64,000 bases of DNA from NCBI GenBank assembly GCA_035999365.1, contig DASYGT010000044.1, positions 107,149-171,148 of the forward strand. Reading direction: 5' to 3'. Below, piece after piece: positions 51,098 through 58,909 of this stretch (positions are counted from its first letter, which is position 1; the number at the start of each line of letters is the position of its first letter). Under the pieces are notes generated by a model. The model was given only the letters and a program-made list of their open reading frames with translations. It ran no database searches and was not told the origin of the DNA. A program made the position numbers and the translations under genes. The stretch is from DASYGT01 sp035999365 (GTDB lineage Bacteria; Actinomycetota; Actinomycetes; Mycobacteriales; Jatrophihabitantaceae).

Positions 51098-52006
51098 ATG
51101 ATCCGAGCGCGCGAACTGACGAAGCACTACGGAAAGACCAGAGCCGTCGACGGGTTGAGCTTCGATGTGCTTCCCGGCCGGGTAACCGGATTTCTCGGGC
51201 CGAACGGCGCCGGGAAGTCCACGACGATGCGAATGATCATCGGCCTGGATCGCCCCACCTCCGGTTCGATCACGGTCGACGAGCGCCCGTACGGGGCGAT
51301 CCGGCGCCCGCTGCACGAGGTGGGCGCCGTGCTCGAGACCCGCGCGGTGCACGGCGGGCGCAACGCCTACAACCACCTGCTCTGCCTCGCGCAGAGCAAT
51401 GGCATCGGGCGACGCCGTGTCGCCGAGGTGCTCGAACTCGTCGGGCTCGAATCGGTCGCCAAGCGGCGCGCCGGTGGCTTCTCGCTCGGCATGAGCCAGC
51501 GCCTCGGCCTGGCTGCAGCGCTGCTCGGCGACCCGCCGGTTCTCCTGTGCGACGAGCCGGTGAACGGCTTGGATCCCGAAGGCATCGTCTGGATCCGCAC
51601 CCTGCTGCGCAGTCTGGCCGCCGAGGGCCGCACTGTGTTCGTGTCGAGCCACCTCATGAGCGAGATGGCACAGACGGCCGACCACGTGATCGTCGTCGGC
51701 AAGGGCAGGCTGATCGCAGACGAGAGTGTCGAGGCGATCGTCAGCCGCAGTTCGCTCAATTCCGTCCGCGTCCGCACGCCGGCGCACCGCCGACTGGCCG
51801 AACTGGTGACCACCGCCGGCGGCAGCGTCCGGCCCGAGCACGACACCCTGTACATCACCGGCATGGGGGCTGCCCAGATCGGCGACCTCGCCGCCCACCA
51901 CTCGATCGCGTTGCACGAGCTGTCCCCTCAGACCGCATCGCTGGAGGCGGCGTTCATGGAACTGACCGCCGACAGCCTCGATTTCCAAGCGGAGTTGGCC
52001 TCATGA
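51098..52006 (+). CDS. ABC transporter ATPase
   Basis: A 302-residue exporter-type ATPase. Walker A GPNGAGKST, signature SLGMSQRLGLAAALLGDP, Walker B VLLCDEPVNGLD and a C-terminal extension ending in MELTADSLDFQAELAS. Start is uncertain; ATG at 51098 gives MIRARELTKHYGKTRAV, and ATG at 51083 would add five residues. Overlaps the permease gene by four bases. Antibiotic or peptide export is common for this type but not shown here. Confidence 0.9.
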   Translation: MIRARELTKHYGKTRAVDGLSFDVLPGRVTGFLGPNGAGKSTTMRMIIGLDRPTSGSITVDERPYGAIRRPLHEVGAVLETRAVHGGRNAYNHLLCLAQSNGIGRRRVAEVLELVGLESVAKRRAGGFSLGMSQRLGLAAALLGDPPVLLCDEPVNGLDPEGIVWIRTLLRSLAAEGRTVFVSSHLMSEMAQTADHVIVVGKGRLIADESVEAIVSRSSLNSVRVRTPAHRRLAELVTTAGGSVRPEHDTLYITGMGAAQIGDLAAHHSIALHELSPQTASLEAAFMELTADSLDFQAELAS

Positions 52007-52827
52007 CCACCGTTCTCGACAATGCCGTCGGCACAACGCCGGCGCCCGCCACCACCGTGGGATTCGGCAACGTCCTGCGATCGGAGTGGACGAAGCTCCG
52101 ATCGGTGCGTTCGACCTACTGGACGGCCCTGGCTGCCGCACTGAGCACGCTCGCGATCGGCATCATCGTCTGTGCGCAATGGGTGCACGAGATCGATCGG
52201 CATCGCGAGCAGAAGGACACTCTCGACGCGGCGCTCACCAGCCTCAACGGCCTGTACCTCGCGCAGGTCGCCGTCGGCGCGCTCGGCGTGCTCGTCATCA
52301 GCTCCGAATACGGCACCGGCATGATCCGGGCGACGCTTGCCGCCGTGCCGCAACGGCGCACCTTGCTCGCCGCGAAGCTTGTCGTGTTCAGCGCGTGCAC
52401 GTTCATTCTCGGCGAGATCATCTCGTTCGTGACGTTCGGCATCTGCCAGGCGATCCTGCACCGGGGCGCGTCGGGGGTGTCGATCACTGACGGTGCCGCA
52501 CTGCGCGCCGTGTTCGGCGGCGGGCTCTACGTCACGGCGATCGGGCTGCTGGGTTTCGGGCTCGGTGCGCTGATCCGGCACACCGCCGGGGCTTTGTCCG
52601 CACTGTTCGGACTGCTATTCGCGACGACCGCGCTCGCCGACCTGTTGCCGACGTCGTGGCGCAACACCGTCATCGAGTACATGCCCCTCAATGCCGGCAG
52701 CCAGATCATCACGACGCAGCCGTCGCACGATTCGCTGTCGCCGTGGCAGGGCATCGGGGTGCTGTTCCTGTACGGGATCGTCGCGCTGGCGGGTGCGCTC
52801 GCCCTGATTTCGCGCCGCGACGCCTGA
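52003..52827 (+). CDS. ABC transporter permease
   Basis: A 274-residue ABC-2-type permease. The soluble start leads into LRSEWTKLRSVRSTYWT, the standard element of this family, then six spans, with a loop holding SSEYGTGMIRATLAAVPQRR. The ATG overlaps the ATPase stop. Forms an exporter with 51098-52006; next to a PadR regulator. Confidence 0.9.
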   Translation: MTTVLDNAVGTTPAPATTVGFGNVLRSEWTKLRSVRSTYWTALAAALSTLAIGIIVCAQWVHEIDRHREQKDTLDAALTSLNGLYLAQVAVGALGVLVISSEYGTGMIRATLAAVPQRRTLLAAKLVVFSACTFILGEIISFVTFGICQAILHRGASGVSITDGAALRAVFGGGLYVTAIGLLGFGLGALIRHTAGALSALFGLLFATTALADLLPTSWRNTVIEYMPLNAGSQIITTQPSHDSLSPWQGIGVLFLYGIVALAGALALISRRDA

Positions 52828-52842
52828 GGCGGTTGACGGATG

Positions 52843-52881
52843 TCTACCTTCATACCTAAGATCCCTAGGTATGAAGGTAGA
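52843..52881. promoter_or_regulatory. Palindromic operator spanning the padR start codon
   Basis: Perfect 16-bp arms TCTACCTTCATACCTA (52843-52858) and TAGGTATGAAGGTAGA (52866-52881) with a seven-base centre. The padR ATG at 52871 lies inside the right arm. The position implies autorepression at the promoter or at translation. Confidence 0.85.
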
Positions 52882-53212
52882 CCGCGTCAAGGGACACCTC
52901 GACCTCGTGCTGTTGAGCATCATCGACCAGGAGCCGGGCCACGGCTACGCCGTGATCACCGCTCTGCGCGAACGCACGAACGGCAACCTGGCACTCACCG
53001 AAGGTGCTGTGTATCCGGCCCTGCACCGGCTGGAAGATCTCGGCCTGCTGATCAGCGAATGGATGCCGGTGGCCGGGCGGCGCCGGCGGATCTACCGCAC
53101 GACGCCCACCGGACGCAGCGCACTGCGCGCAGAGATGCGCGACTGGCAGGCGCTCGTGGCGGCCGTCGACTCCGTCGTCCGTCCGCGCACCTCGCTGGCG
53201 GCGTCCTCGTGA
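52871..53212 (+). CDS. PadR family transcriptional regulator
   Basis: A 113-residue winged-helix regulator. VKGHLDLVLLSIIDQEPGHGYAVITALRERTNGNLALTEGAVYPALHRLEDLGLLISEW is the PadR_N signature, followed by RIYRTTPTGR. The C-terminal helix is short (subfamily 2). It is probably autoregulated through the palindrome over its start and may control the upstream ABC exporter. Overlaps the next gene by four bases (GTGA). Confidence 0.93.
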   Translation: MKVDRVKGHLDLVLLSIIDQEPGHGYAVITALRERTNGNLALTEGAVYPALHRLEDLGLLISEWMPVAGRRRRIYRTTPTGRSALRAEMRDWQALVAAVDSVVRPRTSLAASS

Positions 53213-54021
53213 TCCGCAACGAGGGCAATGGCGCCGAGAGCCCGGTCGAGCAGTACCTGGACGAACTGACCCGATTGCTGGCAGCCGGGCATCCCCGCCA
53301 CCTGCGTTACCTGCTCAGCGAGACCGAGGCGCATCTGCACGACGACGTCGACGCCGCGATTGCTGCCGGTGCCGGCCGTGCCGATGCCGAGGCTCAGGCG
53401 GTCGCCCGCATCGGCGCCCCCGAGGCACTGGCGCACGCCGAACTCGATCGGCAGCGCCCTCCGTTGCGTGAGATCGTCCGGCGCGCCGTCGCTTCCGGGG
53501 TCCTGCTTGCAGCGATCGGCGCCGTGGCAATCGGTATCAGTGGCGTGATCGCCGGCGTCATCCGGGCGATCGGCGGTGCCGGTGCGGTGGCTGACGCCGG
53601 GCGCTCCCCGCTCTCGGCCACCGACTGCGCGCGCTGGCTCGCCATCTACCCCGGGGCAGGCTCATGCCGCGCGGCAGCGACCGCCGACTGGGCAGCAGAG
53701 GCGACCTATTACCGCATCGCTGTCGGCGTGCTCGGCGTGCTGGCGGTGGCGGTGATCGCAGGGCTGCGGAGGCGCGGGAGGCTGTCCATCGGCCTGCTTC
53801 CGCGCATCGTCGTCGACTCGATCGCCGCAGCGGCATTCACCGGAGCAGCCGCCTGGACGCTCGTGCTCGGCATCGACGCCTTAGCGGTGTCGTCGGGACG
53901 CGGGTGGGGTCAGTGGCTCAGCGCAACCCCCGTGGCACTGGCAGGCGCCGTCGTATTCGCCATGCGTGCCGTGCAGGATCTGCGTGCAGGCTCCGGGGAG
54001 CCGATCAGGGCTCGAGGCTGA
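53209..54021 (+). CDS. Membrane protein with N-terminal HAAS-like domain
   Basis: A 270-residue protein. Residues 12-85 (VEQYLDELTRLLAAGHPRHLRYLLSETEAHLHDDVDAAI) resemble the HAAS/DUF1700 helical domain of proteins paired with PadR regulators. Four or five hydrophobic segments follow. Two cysteines flank WLAIYPGAGSC. GTG start overlaps padR, so the pair is a PadR-anti-sigma-like membrane unit. Role unknown. Confidence 0.78.
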   Translation: MIRNEGNGAESPVEQYLDELTRLLAAGHPRHLRYLLSETEAHLHDDVDAAIAAGAGRADAEAQAVARIGAPEALAHAELDRQRPPLREIVRRAVASGVLLAAIGAVAIGISGVIAGVIRAIGGAGAVADAGRSPLSATDCARWLAIYPGAGSCRAAATADWAAEATYYRIAVGVLGVLAVAVIAGLRRRGRLSIGLLPRIVVDSIAAAAFTGAAAWTLVLGIDALAVSSGRGWGQWLSATPVALAGAVVFAMRAVQDLRAGSGEPIRARG

Positions 54022-54319
54022 ATCGGTCCAGCACGCCGGTGATCTCCAGGATCTTGCGGACGCGATCCGGCGTCGATCGGAGGACCACGCTGGTGCCCTT
54101 CTCGGCCGCTGCGTTGACGATGTCGACCAGCGCGCCGACCCCCGTCGAATCGAGAAACGTGACGCCCCGGATGTCCAGCACGATCTGAGCGCCTGATTCG
54201 GCTGCCGTGACGGCCGCGCGACCGGCGCTGCGCAGCTGACCGGCCGAGGCGAGATCGACCTCGCCGACGATCGACACGACCGGGCCACCCGCCGCCTCGA
54301 GATCGCTCGTCAGTTGCAC
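54005..54319 (-). CDS. STAS domain anti-anti-sigma factor
   Basis: A 104-residue single-domain STAS protein. The phosphorylatable serine is S58 in FLDSTGVGAL. It is expected to bind an anti-sigma kinase in a partner-switching module; candidates in the window include the ATPase domain at 60903-61640, but they are not adjacent. Overlaps the convergent membrane gene by 17 bases. Confidence 0.9.
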   Translation of the reverse strand: MQLTSDLEAAGGPVVSIVGEVDLASAGQLRSAGRAAVTAAESGAQIVLDIRGVTFLDSTGVGALVDIVNAAAEKGTSVVLRSTPDRVRKILEITGVLDRFSLEP

Positions 54320-54347
54320 GAGGCGAGGCTATCCCGCCGGCGACCTG

Positions 54348-55997
54348 TCACCGCAACGGGATGGGCTCGCCCAGGCCCAGCTGCGGATCGCACACCCTGG
54401 TCGACGGAATGTCCTGAGGACGCAGATAGATCGTCGACACGGTCACGTCCTGCCCGTAGGGCTGTGGCTGCACACTCGCAGCATCAGGCTCGTTCACCTG
54501 GAAGCGCAGAATCCGGCTGAATTGGCAGGTGGCCGTCACGGATTCGATGCTGAACTCGATCGGTGGGCGGGCCACGCCGCGGACGATGTTGTCGAGGCCG
54601 CCCGCGCCGATCGAGCCCTCGACCAGATCGATGGACGAGCCGTGCTGGATGCTGCTCGCGGCATTCTGCGCGTGCAGGTGCCCGGCATTCGTCTGGCGGA
54701 TCGCGCCGGGAACGGCCTTGCGCAACTCGGCCGCCGCCGCGGGCTCATGCGTGGCGAAGATGTCGTACGCGCGGGCCGGGGTACCCGCGACGGCGGCGTC
54801 GACGGCCTTGCGCTCCAACGGATCGGTGACGGGCGGATCGTTCGACCCGAATGCTCCAGCGGCTCCGTAGACGCGGGGGTCGGGCAACCCCGCGATGGTG
54901 AGGCCGAACGCCTCCACCTGCGAGGCGCTGACCGTATAACCGTCTGCACTGACTGACTTGCTCCCGAGCACCGTCACGCCCGGAATCGAGCGCATCGCCC
55001 CTTCGACCTCGGGCGAATCGTGATTGCCTGCCAGCCAGAGCATCGGCACGGTCTTCGTCAGGGCGGCGATGGAGTTCAGGTACGCGGGGACGAGCTCGGT
55101 GCGCGTGCCGAATTCCGATTCGTCACCGGTGTTCACGATCAGGTTCACGCCGTAGCTCTTCGCGTACTGCTCGACGAGCGGATAGTTCGTCTCCAGATGC
55201 ATGTCGGAGATGAACATGATCTGCAGCGCCGTGTCCGGCGTCCGCTGTGCGTCGATGTCGGCCTGCAGGGCCGATTGCAGGCCGACGATCGAACCGAGCA
55301 CGTCGAAGAGCTTGTTGCCGCGCTGGTAGTACGAACTGAGCTGGTCCGGCAACAGCTGCGCGGCCGCGAGAGTGCCCGTCAGCCGCGAACGGTCTATCCA
55401 GCGCGGGTTGTAGGACAGCACTCCGTATCCCGAAACGAGGGCCGCGACGGCGACGGCCGCAGCGAGCTGCCGCAGCCGGTAGCGCAGTTCGTCCGGCCGC
55501 CGCGGGCGCGAGCGCAGGTAGCCCATCGCCATGTTCACCGCGGCCGCGGCGGCAAGCCCCAGTGCGAAGCCGATTGTCGCCTCGGCGATGAGCCACAAGG
55601 CCAGGCGCGGCAGCTGCTGCGCCAGGTCGTGCTGGAGCAGCCGAGCGAACGCTGCGGTGTCGGGGTTCGCCTCGCGTGCGACGCGCACGACATCGACGTT
55701 CTGCGGTGTGACGTGCACGCCGATCGGCAGCCCGTCGACGGCGGGGAATTCCCAATTGCCGAGCGTGGTGTTCGCGCTGAACCCGGGACTGCGCAGGATG
55801 GTGCCCTGCACGATGAGGGGGATGCCCTGCACTGTGGTGCGATACGGGAAGGAGCGCAGCATGATCGCGATGCCGGCCATGGGCAGCGTGACACGCAACG
55901 CCCACCGCGCGATGACGGCGATGATCCGCCGCAGGGTGCGGCCCACCACGCGAAGGCGGTCGCGTGAGATCAGCCGCTGCCACTGCGCCCTGTCCAC
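54348..55997 (-). CDS. Membrane-bound calcineurin-like metallophosphoesterase
   Basis: A 549-residue protein. N-terminal spans at about 22-46, 133-160 and 178-195 place the enzyme domain (from residue 255) outside or at the membrane. Metal motifs are D265-x-H267 in ISDMHLE, GD at 291-292 in NTGDESEFG, GNHD at 324-327, then ATHEP and AGHLHAQN. A C-terminal tail mentions no further domain. Substrate unknown; lipid or nucleotide phosphate esters are possible. It is divergent from the unrecognised gene at 56043. Confidence 0.88.
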   Translation of the reverse strand: MDRAQWQRLISRDRLRVVGRTLRRIIAVIARWALRVTLPMAGIAIMLRSFPYRTTVQGIPLIVQGTILRSPGFSANTTLGNWEFPAVDGLPIGVHVTPQNVDVVRVAREANPDTAAFARLLQHDLAQQLPRLALWLIAEATIGFALGLAAAAAVNMAMGYLRSRPRRPDELRYRLRQLAAAVAVAALVSGYGVLSYNPRWIDRSRLTGTLAAAQLLPDQLSSYYQRGNKLFDVLGSIVGLQSALQADIDAQRTPDTALQIMFISDMHLETNYPLVEQYAKSYGVNLIVNTGDESEFGTRTELVPAYLNSIAALTKTVPMLWLAGNHDSPEVEGAMRSIPGVTVLGSKSVSADGYTVSASQVEAFGLTIAGLPDPRVYGAAGAFGSNDPPVTDPLERKAVDAAVAGTPARAYDIFATHEPAAAAELRKAVPGAIRQTNAGHLHAQNAASSIQHGSSIDLVEGSIGAGGLDNIVRGVARPPIEFSIESVTATCQFSRILRFQVNEPDAASVQPQPYGQDVTVSTIYLRPQDIPSTRVCDPQLGLGEPIPLR

Positions 55998-56042
55998 ACG
56001 TCCATAGAACCAAGTGCCACGAAGCGGCCTAGGCTGCGGGTC

Positions 56043-57293
56043 ATGACGCGCGACGGCTTCGGCCGGCTGTCACGGGCGCAGCTCGCTGTGCTGGTGCCTG
56101 AATTGCTGCTCGCCGGTCAGCTGATCGACCGCTCAGCGCTGGCGTACGTCCTCGCCGAATTCGGGGCGGACGGGATGCGCGACATCGCGATCGACGAATG
56201 GATGGGTGCGAGCCCGGTTTATACGAAGCGGATGCAGCGGGCCCTCGGCTTCGAAGGTGACGACGTCGTCACGATCTTCAAGGGTTTGCAACTCGACATC
56301 GGTGCCCCGCCTCAGTTCATGGACTTCAGGTTCACCGTCGACGACCGCAACCATGGCCAGTTCCATCTCGACCATTGCGGCGCGCTGATGGACGTCGAGC
56401 CGATGGGTGAGGCGTACGTGCGCCGGATGTGCCACGACATCGAAGACCCGACGTTCGATGCGACGGCGGTAGCGACGAACCCCCGCGCACAGATGCGCCC
56501 GATCCACCGGCCGCCGCGGACGCCTGCGGGACGCACCCCGCATTGCGCCTGGACGGTGACGATCGACGATGCCCACGAGCCCGTCGCCTGGCCTGCTGCC
56601 GCGTTGTTCCTGCGCGATTGCGAGGCGGGCCGGTTCGTCGGGGTCACCGCGATCGATCCGGACGAGGAGGGCGATGGCGACTACCGCGGCCCGCTCGTCG
56701 CAGACGTTCGCTTCGCGGATTTCTCGCACTCTGCCCTGGTGCGGATTGCCGAAGAGGTGTGTCTGCAGATGCACCTGCTCAACCTGTCGTTCCTGCTCGC
56801 GGTTCGCGCGCGGACCGACGCTGGCACCGCTATTCGCCTTGCCCGCAAGGGGTTCACCGGAATCGCCGGCCTCGCGGCGGCGCGCATCCGCGACGCCCTT
56901 CAACTGGGCGACGACCTCGACAGCGCCGCGACGCTCTTGTCGATCCATCCCGCGTTCAACCCCCAGAGCTACGTTGATCTGCGCATCGACCGCTCGGACG
57001 GACTGCGCCTGTCCCTCGATCGACATACCGGCGCCGAACGGGATGGCGCGTGGGCGGCCCTGCTCGATGCCGATCACCTCGAACCGCTGCAGGCGATCCT
57101 GCGCGCGGTCGACCCACACCTGCGTGCCGTGGTCGAGGCCGCGTCACCGGACGCCCTGCAGGTGACGGTGGTCCGCGACGATCACGCGCACGACGAAGCG
57201 GGCGAGGTGTCGGTGACCCGGATCAGCTCGGGTGCAAGCTTTGCCTTCGCCGACCGCGGCGACCGGCGCGAACTGCCGCTGCTCCGGTCGTGA
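56043..57293 (+). CDS. Conserved-looking protein of unknown function with HxDHC motif
   Basis: A 416-residue soluble protein I do not recognise. Residues 1-80 are helical (LSRAQLAVLVPELLLAGQLIDRSALAYVLAEFG). The centre has GQFHLDHCGALMDVEPMGEAYVRRMCHDIEDP, with H108, D110, H111, C112, C130 and H131 clustered in a way that suggests a metal or cofactor site, followed by NPRAQMRPIHRPPR. The C-terminal half is alpha/beta. It starts 46 bases from the divergent phosphoesterase and converges directly on the binding lipoprotein. Confidence 0.75.
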   Translation: MTRDGFGRLSRAQLAVLVPELLLAGQLIDRSALAYVLAEFGADGMRDIAIDEWMGASPVYTKRMQRALGFEGDDVVTIFKGLQLDIGAPPQFMDFRFTVDDRNHGQFHLDHCGALMDVEPMGEAYVRRMCHDIEDPTFDATAVATNPRAQMRPIHRPPRTPAGRTPHCAWTVTIDDAHEPVAWPAAALFLRDCEAGRFVGVTAIDPDEEGDGDYRGPLVADVRFADFSHSALVRIAEEVCLQMHLLNLSFLLAVRARTDAGTAIRLARKGFTGIAGLAAARIRDALQLGDDLDSAATLLSIHPAFNPQSYVDLRIDRSDGLRLSLDRHTGAERDGAWAALLDADHLEPLQAILRAVDPHLRAVVEAASPDALQVTVVRDDHAHDEAGEVSVTRISSGASFAFADRGDRRELPLLRS

Positions 57294-58760
57294 TCAGGCG
57301 GTGTTGACGACCGATCCGCAGATGTAGGGGCTCGTTCCCCGCCGCACCCAGTGACCGCCTTCGAGCTGGATCATCGCCTGGCACGGCGGGGTCTTCTTGC
57401 CACCGACGTCCTGCGTGGTGAACAGGCCGCTTCCGGTGTAGCTGTGCACGCCGCGAATCGCATTCAGCAATGACGAACGCGTCAGCTGACCGCCGAGCTG
57501 CACCGCGAGTTGCGTGAACAGCTTCATCGCACCCCAGGCGTAGATGCCGAAGAACGACGGCACGCCGCCCGGTGCGACCTGGTTCAGCCAATGCAGGTAC
57601 GCCTGCATCTCCGGATTGCGCGCGGCTTCCTCGAACAGCGCCGTGTTGACGAATGAGTAGGTGCCGTCGACCGCCGAACCACCGCTGGTGATGAACGCCG
57701 GGTCGTAGGCGACGGAGTCCATCAGGAAGGTGACCTTGACGCCCTGCTGGTCCAAGGCTTGCTTGAGCCGGATGGCGAACTGGTATGCACCGGTGTACTG
57801 CAGGAACTTGACGCCCGCGTTGCTGATCTGTGCCGCGTACGGCGCGTAGTTGAAGGTCGTGACGGCGACGGCTTGATCGAATGCGAACTTGTAGCCGACC
57901 GCCTCGGCAGCCTTCTTGTCCGCGATCGCATTCGGAACTGCGGCGCCCGCGTCCAGATAGATGATTCCGGCGTGCAGGTATGCATCACCCGCGGCCGACT
58001 TCAGATACGTGTACTGGGCCGTCGTCACCTGCGGGGAGTTGATCGAGTCCGTGCCGAAGGAGACTGGCGCGGCCGTTCGCTCGGGGGTGGTCGTGATCGC
58101 CCGCAGATCGGGAATGCCGCAGTCCGTCACGGTCTTCGCGCCACCGTTGTCGAAGGCGGACATGGAGCCCACCATGGCGAATGCACCACCGCACGCAGAG
58201 GTTGCCGCATCCTGATCGCCGATGGAGTTCGTCTGGCTGTCGAGATCGGTCAGCTTGAGCTTGCGCCCGCAGATCGACGACGTTGAGTTGAAGTACGCCA
58301 CATAGGCCTTGGCGGCCTGCTGAGCCGAAGTGAACAGACCCGGAATCGGTCCGCTGACATCGGACACGTTCGCCAGCGTGATCGTCGAGCTAGTGATTCC
58401 CGTGGTGTTCTGGAAGCCCGCGCAGCTGCCCGCCTTCACTCCCGACACCGCATTGCCGCCGCTGTTCGCGCCGCCGCCGCCACCCTGCTGGCTGCTTCCC
58501 GTGCCGCCGCCCGAGCCCGGATTCGCCCCCGAAGTGGCACCCGCCGTCGATCCGCCGCGCACCGAAGAACCACCGCCGAGCGGACCGGCAGCGCCGCCCT
58601 GGTTCTGGACGGCGCCGCCGCCGGTCGCCGCGCCCCGCGCGCCGTACGCGCCGATCCCCACGAACTTGCCCGGCGGCACGTCGGATGCGCAGGCGCTGAG
58701 CATGAGTGCGGCTGCCGCAAGACCGACTCCGAAACACCTCCGCGCTCGACGTCCGTTCAC
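57294..58760 (-). CDS. Branched-chain-amino-acid-type ABC substrate-binding lipoprotein
   Basis: A 488-residue type I periplasmic-binding-fold protein. GTG at 58760 follows GGAGG. The lipobox LSAC gives a cysteine near residue 22. A Gly/Ser-rich linker of about 75 residues (GGGAVQNQGG region) tethers the domain, unusually long. The binding domain has TTGITSSTITLANVSDVSGPIPGLFTSAQQAAKAYVAYFNS and QTNSIGDQDAATSAC. No permease or ATPase genes adjoin it, so it may act as an orphan receptor. Confidence 0.85.
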   Translation of the reverse strand: MNGRRARRCFGVGLAAAALMLSACASDVPPGKFVGIGAYGARGAATGGGAVQNQGGAAGPLGGGSSVRGGSTAGATSGANPGSGGGTGSSQQGGGGGANSGGNAVSGVKAGSCAGFQNTTGITSSTITLANVSDVSGPIPGLFTSAQQAAKAYVAYFNSTSSICGRKLKLTDLDSQTNSIGDQDAATSACGGAFAMVGSMSAFDNGGAKTVTDCGIPDLRAITTTPERTAAPVSFGTDSINSPQVTTAQYTYLKSAAGDAYLHAGIIYLDAGAAVPNAIADKKAAEAVGYKFAFDQAVAVTTFNYAPYAAQISNAGVKFLQYTGAYQFAIRLKQALDQQGVKVTFLMDSVAYDPAFITSGGSAVDGTYSFVNTALFEEAARNPEMQAYLHWLNQVAPGGVPSFFGIYAWGAMKLFTQLAVQLGGQLTRSSLLNAIRGVHSYTGSGLFTTQDVGGKKTPPCQAMIQLEGGHWVRRGTSPYICGSVVNTA

Positions 58761-58839
58761 AGCGCCTCCGGCCTGGGGTGGACAGGTGTTGCGGGCATCG
58801 TGAGCCAGATCACTTCCGACCGCAAAGTGAAATGCTAGA

Positions 58840-58869
58840 CGGCTGTCTGGACACATGTCCAGACAGCCG
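58840..58869. promoter_or_regulatory. Perfect 14-bp-arm palindrome in divergent promoter
   Basis: CGGCTGTCTGGACA (58840-58853), two-base centre, TGTCCAGACAGCCG (58856-58869). It lies midway between the binding lipoprotein (start 58760) and the sensor kinase (start 58910), so one regulator could govern both. Type of regulator unknown; no TetR or GntR gene is adjacent. Confidence 0.8.
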
Positions 58870-58909
58870 ATCGGATCGGCGACTCGGGACATACGTCTAC
58901 GGTCAGGCC

